Assembly: GCA_023392035.1 (NCBI GenBank)
Contig: JAEVZY010000147.1
Location: 1-11,751, forward strand
Source: Pseudomonadota bacterium
GTDB lineage: Bacteria > Pseudomonadota > Gammaproteobacteria > Burkholderiales > Burkholderiaceae_D
DNA: 11,751 nucleotides
Direction of reading: 5' to 3'
The translations under genes and the position numbers were made by a program. This document shows, piece after piece, positions 6,964-11,751 of this stretch (the stretch's first letter is position 1; each line of letters opens with the position of its first letter). The notes beneath the pieces were generated by a model that did no database searches, was not told the origin of the DNA, and saw nothing but the letters and a program-made list of their open reading frames with translations.

Positions 6964-8130
6964 ATGACCAGCCGTATAGATCCAGCTTCAGTAATCACCA
7001 AACATCTCCTGAACAAGCCGGCCACTGTTGAAAAGCGGAGGACAGTCCTGCACAGCAAGGGCAAAGTTTCGCAAGGAAAGCTTGCGAAACTCCAGCGTCC
7101 CGTCCCGGGGGGTAATAAGCATGATGCGAAACTGCCGGCTGCGGTCAAGCCCACGGCGACGTCCATCCGCAAATCCAATTCAAAAACTGCGCAAGACAAT
7201 CCGCCCAAGGAAGATTGGGAAATCCAGCTGAATGCCTCAGAAGAAGAAGCTCTGGCGAATCTGCGCGAAGGAAGGGCGAAAAATCAGCCCACTGCAAAGC
7301 TCTCCGAAACTACGCCTCCTGAAGAAGAAGCATCGTTTAACGGCACCACAGTGCTTCATGAACCGGACGCGCCCACCGCGACTACCGTGATCAAGGACCA
7401 AATCGCGGTCGCTCCAGACTTCGCGAAGTTGAAGCTGGCGGAGGAGTCGGCCCAAGAGTATTTGAAGAAGCAAGCGCAGCTCGACTTGCCACCGGTTGAT
7501 TCCAAATGGCACGCTCAATTGCAGCCGAAGAATCCGGGCGATATGTTTGCGATGATCACGGAAAAAAGACCGGACGGCAGTCGAGGAAGAGGGGTGACGC
7601 CCTTCGCGGCTTATGCCAAGGAGCATCCGAGCGCACTCGAAAGCCCGGTCGGCGCAGCCATCGCACAGGTTGGCGCCAAGGCGTGGCACGAGGTATCCCG
7701 CGACAAGGACCGAGATGCGGCACGCAAAAAATCAGGACAAGTCCTGCTGCGCAAAGCCAAAAAAAGAAACTTGGGCGTCTCCGGTCAAACCAACGATAAG
7801 GCTTCAGTCGAAGCAGCGCCAGCGGCGAAACGCGGAAAAACCTCTCGCAAAGCGCCCGTTCCCAAAGAGCCACCTCCCACCTATGAGGAATCACGACTGC
7901 GCGCCCTCTACGGCCCTCCGCCCAGCTATGCCGACGCAACTTCCGACCAAAGCATGGCCAAAGCTCAAGAGCGTAACGCGCTGAAGCGCAAGCCCGAGCA
8001 AAACGGCGAAGTCATCTTTCAGAAAGAGCGCAAGCTGATCAGAAGCGACAGGCTGGAAAACCGACCCAAGGTTCAGGCCGCCTTGGAGCGACGCATCACC
8101 GCCGCAGCTTCCAAGCCTAAAAAAGACTGA
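6964..8130 (+). CDS. Accessory protein 3, basic, with tandem PPxY motifs; candidate effector (388 aa)
   Basis: No full-length family recognised. The ATG at 6964 is preceded by GAGGGA (6950-6955, spacing eight). The protein is Lys/Arg/Pro/Ala-rich and probably mostly disordered. Two PPxY motifs stand 15 residues apart: PPTY at 304-307 (in PPPTYEE) and PPSY at 319-322 (in PPPSYAD). Such pairs are typical ligands of WW domains in NEDD4-family ubiquitin ligases in animals, fungi and viral late domains, and I recall none in a bacterial housekeeping protein. Basic clusters RKK-x6-RKAKKR (254-268) and PAAKRGK (286-292) resemble nuclear localisation signals. Residues 210-256 (PFAAY, AKEHP, then IAQVGAKAWHEVS) faintly recall an HMG box with a shortened first helix. 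The stop is eight bases from the convergent thiE stop. Secretion and host targeting are inferred from the promoter motif and these short motifs. Confidence 0.8.
   Translation: MTSRIDPASVITKHLLNKPATVEKRRTVLHSKGKVSQGKLAKLQRPVPGGNKHDAKLPAAVKPTATSIRKSNSKTAQDNPPKEDWEIQLNASEEEALANLREGRAKNQPTAKLSETTPPEEEASFNGTTVLHEPDAPTATTVIKDQIAVAPDFAKLKLAEESAQEYLKKQAQLDLPPVDSKWHAQLQPKNPGDMFAMITEKRPDGSRGRGVTPFAAYAKEHPSALESPVGAAIAQVGAKAWHEVSRDKDRDAARKKSGQVLLRKAKKRNLGVSGQTNDKASVEAAPAAKRGKTSRKAPVPKEPPPTYEESRLRALYGPPPSYADATSDQSMAKAQERNALKRKPEQNGEVIFQKERKLIRSDRLENRPKVQAALERRITAAASKPKKD
7065..7091 (+). repeat. Perfect 11-bp inverted repeat inside accessory gene 3
   Basis: AGTTTCGCAAG (7065-7075) and its exact complement CTTGCGAAACT (7081-7091) flank a five-base GAAAG loop. 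It lies within codons 34-43 of the third accessory gene (residues around KVSQGKLAKL). No T-run follows, so it is not an intrinsic terminator in either direction. The role is unknown. Confidence 0.7.
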
Positions 8131-8138
8131 GACCGCCG

Positions 8139-8762
8139 CTACGCCGGCCACATCCGCGCCAAACGCGCGGCCTCATCCCTGGGATGATCGGCAAAATAGA
8201 CGCTGCTGATCACCGCCACCATCTCCGCCCCGGCTTGCACCAGCGGGGCGGAATTCTCCGCCGTCATGCCGCCTATCACGCATAGCGGCAGCGCGATGCG
8301 CGCATGCGAATCGGCAATGATTGAAACCGGGGTCGTCACCGGATACTTCTTCACACGCGACGGATAAAAGCCGCCATAGGCCACGTAGGTGGCGCCTTCA
8401 CGCCAGGCGCGCTCGGCCAGGTCCAGGTCGCCATAGCAGGAGGCGCCGACGATCTTGTCCGCGCCCAGCTCTTCACGCACCTGCGCCACCGGCGCGTCCG
8501 TGCCGCCCACATGCAGGCCGTCCGCATCCAGCTCCAGGCAAAGATCGAGATGATCGTTGATGATGAAAGGCTTGCCGAAGCGGCGGCACAGGGGCAGCAA
8601 GGCGCCGGCCTGTTCGCGCCGCAGTTCGGGCGTGGCGTTCTTGTGGCGGTATTGCACGATGGACGCGCCACCCTGCAAAGCCTGTTCGGTGGCCCACACC
8701 AGCTTGTCGGTTTCGTCCCAATCGGGGGTGACGATGTACAAGCCCTTCAGCAGCTCTTTCAC
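8139..8762 (-). CDS. thiE: Thiamine-phosphate synthase
   Basis: Couples HMP pyrophosphate (pyrimidine) with the thiazole phosphate to form thiamine monophosphate; cytoplasmic TIM-barrel enzyme, 207 aa. Visible family motifs: QYRHKNA (phosphate and substrate contact), INDHLDL followed by ADGLHVG, GASCYGD, a YGGFYPS segment, and the phosphate-binding IGGMTAEN near the C-terminus. The reading frame is open upstream to 8984, but that extension only shadows thiD. I take GTG 8762 as start because it gives the family N-terminus (VKELLKGLYIVTPD), has a strong Shine-Dalgarno just upstream, and overlaps the thiD stop as GTGA, implying translational coupling. PSRVKKY replaces the more usual PSxTK, a mild variation near the active-site loop. 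It is the last gene of the thi operon seen here. Confidence 0.94.
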   Translation of the reverse strand: MKELLKGLYIVTPDWDETDKLVWATEQALQGGASIVQYRHKNATPELRREQAGALLPLCRRFGKPFIINDHLDLCLELDADGLHVGGTDAPVAQVREELGADKIVGASCYGDLDLAERAWREGATYVAYGGFYPSRVKKYPVTTPVSIIADSHARIALPLCVIGGMTAENSAPLVQAGAEMVAVISSVYFADHPRDEAARLARMWPA

Positions 8763-9550
8763 GCCAGCTCCTCGGACAGATTCAGGCGATGCGGAATGCG
8801 CTGGCCGTCGGCGATGGCATAGGCCGATTCCAGCGTGCCATGACACCAGACCTGGGCCTGGCCGATGGCTTGTTCCATCGAATGACCCGTGGCCAGCAAG
8901 GCGGCGATGGCCGACGCCAGGGTGCAGCCGGTGCCATGAAAACCGCCCGGCAGGCGCGGCAGGCTCCAGCAACGTTCCACGCACTTGTCGAACCAGTGAT
9001 TGATGACGATTTCGCCTTCGCCGTGGCCGCCCTTGATCAGCACATTCGGGCTGTCGCGCAACAGCAAGGCGCCCTGCTTCTGCGGATTCTTTTCACCCTC
9101 GCACAGCACCGCGGCTTCCGGCAGGTTGGGCGTGATGATGGTGGCCAGGGCACGCAAGGGCGCCAGCGCCGCCACCGCGTTGTCGCGCGCCAGCGCATCG
9201 CCATGACCACTCGCCAAAACGGGATCCAGCACCACCGGCAACTGCGGATTGTCGCGCCGCAGGCGAACGATGAAATCGGCGATCGCCTGCGCGTTTTCCA
9301 GGCTGCCCACGATGCCGATCTTGACCGCGGCAATGCTGAGCTTGGCCGCCAGCACTTCGGCTTGTTCGCGAATCAGGCCAGCGGCCACCGGATGCACCGA
9401 ATACACGCGATCGTTGTCCTGCACCGTCAGCGTGGTGACGATCGGCAGGGCATGCGCGCCCAGTGCGGAAATGGCGGTGATATCAGCCTGGATGCCGGCG
9501 CCGCCACTGGGGTCCAATCCAGCAAAGACCAGTACGCAAGGCTTTTTCAT
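8759..9550 (-). CDS. thiD: Hydroxymethylpyrimidine/phosphomethylpyrimidine kinase
   Basis: Phosphorylates HMP and then HMP-phosphate to HMP-PP, supplying the pyrimidine half of thiamine to ThiE; ribokinase-fold, 263 aa, cytoplasmic. Motifs: DPSGGAGIQAD near residues 13-23, VLDPVLASGHGDAL, TPNLPEA, LIKGGHGEG, and the anion-hole signature GTGCTLAS followed by AIAALLA. Its ATG (9550) overlaps the thiG stop as ATGA and its stop overlaps the thiE start as GTGA, so expression is likely coupled through all three genes. There is no sign of a ThiE or TenA fusion; it is a standalone kinase of normal length. Confidence 0.95.
   Translation of the reverse strand: MKKPCVLVFAGLDPSGGAGIQADITAISALGAHALPIVTTLTVQDNDRVYSVHPVAAGLIREQAEVLAAKLSIAAVKIGIVGSLENAQAIADFIVRLRRDNPQLPVVLDPVLASGHGDALARDNAVAALAPLRALATIITPNLPEAAVLCEGEKNPQKQGALLLRDSPNVLIKGGHGEGEIVINHWFDKCVERCWSLPRLPGGFHGTGCTLASAIAALLATGHSMEQAIGQAQVWCHGTLESAYAIADGQRIPHRLNLSEELA
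8768..8773 (-). promoter_or_regulatory. Ribosome-binding site deciding the thiE GTG start
   Basis: The minus strand reads GAGGAG, five bases, then GTG (8762-8760). This strong Shine-Dalgarno lies inside the last codons of thiD and supports the GTG start rather than the upstream open frame. Confidence 0.75.
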
Positions 9551-10344
9551 GCGACCCGTCCCGCCATGGGCGAAGAAGGCGAAGCGGCAAAGCGGCGCGC
9601 GATGCGGCCGGCGAGATACGCTTCACGGCCGGCTTCCACCGCCAGTTTCATGGCACGCGCCATGCGCACCGGGTCTTGGGCGCCGGCGATGGCGGTGTTC
9701 ATCAGCACGCCGTCGCAACCCAGCTCCATGGCAATCGCGGCGTCGGAGGCGGTACCCACGCCGGCATCGACCAGCACCGGCACCTTGGCCTGCTCGATGA
9801 TGAGCGAGAGATTCCAGGGATTCAAAATGCCCATGCCGGAACCGATCAGCGAGGCCAGCGGCATCACCGCCACCACGCCCAGGTCTTCCAGCATGCGCGC
9901 CTGGATCGGATCGTCGCTGCAATAGACCATGACGTCGAAGCCATCCTTCACCAAAGTCTCGGCGGCCTTCAAGGTCTCAGGCATGTTGGGGAACAGCGTC
10001 TTCTCGTCCCCCAGCACTTCCAGCTTCACCAGCTTGTGGCCATTGAGCAGTTCGCGCGCCAGTTGCAGGGTGTAGACCGCGTCCTTGGCGTTGTAGCAGC
10101 CGGCGGTGTTGGGCAGGATGGTGTACCGGCTCGGCGGCACCGCGTCCAGCAGATTGGGCGCGTTCGGGTCCTGGCCGATGTTCACGCGGCGGATGGCCAC
10201 CGTGATGATGTCCGCGCCGCTGGCTTCGGTGGCGATGCGGGTTTGCTCCAGGTCCTTGTATTTGCCGCTGCCCACCAGGAGGCGCGACCGATAGGTCTTG
10301 CCGGCGATGGTAAGGCCAGTGTCCTGTTTGGCTTGCTCAGACAT
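9547..10344 (-). CDS. thiG: Thiazole synthase
   Basis: Forms the thiazole phosphate ring from 1-deoxy-D-xylulose 5-phosphate, dehydroglycine and the ThiS thiocarboxylate; cytoplasmic TIM barrel, 265 aa. The start at ATG 10344 has GGGAG about eight bases upstream. Family signatures: SRLLVGSGKYKD, ILPNTAGCYNA, the KLEVLGD strand holding the Schiff-base lysine, VMPLASLIGSGMG, and DAGVGTASDAA plus GVLMNTAIAGA for phosphate binding. It starts 43 bases after the thiS stop. The last 15 residues after RIARRF are a variable tail reaching the thiD overlap. Confidence 0.96.
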   Translation of the reverse strand: MSEQAKQDTGLTIAGKTYRSRLLVGSGKYKDLEQTRIATEASGADIITVAIRRVNIGQDPNAPNLLDAVPPSRYTILPNTAGCYNAKDAVYTLQLARELLNGHKLVKLEVLGDEKTLFPNMPETLKAAETLVKDGFDVMVYCSDDPIQARMLEDLGVVAVMPLASLIGSGMGILNPWNLSLIIEQAKVPVLVDAGVGTASDAAIAMELGCDGVLMNTAIAGAQDPVRMARAMKLAVEAGREAYLAGRIARRFAASPSSPMAGRVA

Positions 10345-10387
10345 TCTCTACACTCCCATATGCTTCTGTGCGCGGTACAGCAGTCGC

Positions 10388-10591
10388 TTATCCGCCCCCT
10401 ATTGCGCGCACAATATCCACCCTGTCCTCCGCCTGCAGCCGGCGCTCGCTCCATTGCTGGCGCGGCACCACTTCGCGGTTGATGGCGACCGCGCAGGCCT
10501 TGCCGGCCAGCGCCAGCTCGGCCACCAGATCCTGCACGGTGAGGCCTGCGCCCACCGTGCGCGGCTCGCCATTGAGCTCTATCTGCAGCAT
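10388..10591 (-). CDS. thiS: Sulfur carrier protein ThiS
   Basis: Small ubiquitin-like (beta-grasp) sulfur carrier, 67 aa, whose C-terminal glycine is adenylated (by ThiF-type enzymes) and thiocarboxylated to deliver sulfur to ThiG. The sequence begins MLQIELNGEPR, contains CAVAINREVVPRQQW typical of the family, and ends RAIGGG with the required Gly-Gly terminus (one extra Gly). It begins three bases after the thiC stop with only a weak Shine-Dalgarno, so coupling to thiC is likely. Confidence 0.94.
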   Translation of the reverse strand: MLQIELNGEPRTVGAGLTVQDLVAELALAGKACAVAINREVVPRQQWSERRLQAEDRVDIVRAIGGG

Positions 10592-10594
10592 GGC

Positions 10595-11751
<1,157 letters not shown>

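Noticed and set aside
3714..8138. Signs of a mobile element carrying the accessory block (transposase, tRNA-type attachment site, flanking direct repeats)
   Set aside because: None found by eye; acquisition is suggested only by base composition and gene content.
8128..8160. Intrinsic terminator between accessory gene 3 and thiE
   Set aside because: Only a short imperfect GC-rich stem (CCGCCG/CGCCGGC) without a T-run, so not supportable.
8763..8984. N-terminal extension of thiE up to 8984
   Set aside because: It overlaps thiD in another frame, has shadow composition and lacks family similarity; GTG 8762 with a strong ribosome-binding site is the better start.
8789..10482. Long plus-strand open frames (378 and 268 codons) opposite thiD, thiG and thiS
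   Set aside because: The opposite strands encode clear thi genes; the plus-strand translations are His/Gln/Arg-rich shadows.

Overview
The window looks like a chromosomal segment of a GC-rich betaproteobacterium. Homology-level evidence points to Burkholderiales, probably Oxalobacteraceae: an APH-fold homoserine kinase is followed by a BPSS1780-family membrane protein and a convergent uvrD, and there is a thiC-thiS-thiG-thiD-thiE run. The genus cannot be fixed from sequence reading alone.

Layout. (1) Positions 1-1421 (+) carry the 3' part of thrB and a BPSS1780-type inner-membrane protein gene. An 18-bp perfect palindrome at 1416-1433 spans both its stop codon and that of the convergent uvrD gene. 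(2) Positions 1428-3713 (-) carry uvrD, a complete superfamily 1 DNA helicase gene. Its only good promoter element, a TATAAT box, sits six bases from the ATG, so the message may be leaderless. (3) Positions 3714-8138 (+) hold an accessory block of three genes that I cannot assign to a known family over their full length (564, 402 and 388 aa), with visibly lower GC in places. (4) Positions 8139-11751 (-) hold thiamine biosynthesis genes. Transcription runs thiC (5' part outside the window), thiS, thiG, thiD, thiE, with ATGA and GTGA overlaps at the last two junctions. No thiO lies between thiC and thiS.

The accessory block is the interesting part. Upstream of each of the three genes there is a match to the bipartite architecture GGAAC(T/A)-N15-NNACNNA, always with exactly 15 bases between the two halves. 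This is the layout of the hrp box (GGAACC-N15/16-CCACNNA) recognised by HrpL-type ECF sigma factors that switch on type III secretion genes. The predicted proteins fit secreted effectors aimed at eukaryotic cells. The first has a Ser/Thr/Pro-rich N-terminus without early acidic residues. The second has an F-box-like motif at residues 30-66. The third is a basic protein with two PPxY motifs 15 residues apart (WW-domain ligands of NEDD4-type ubiquitin ligases), NLS-like basic clusters and a faint HMG-box resemblance. F-box and PPxY both connect to host ubiquitin ligases. My hypothesis is that 3.8-8.1 kb is an undescribed set of type III effectors acting on host ubiquitination, inserted between uvrD and the thi operon. 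No secretion apparatus genes are visible here, so this is inference.

No tRNA, rRNA, CRISPR array, transposase or insertion sequence was recognised.
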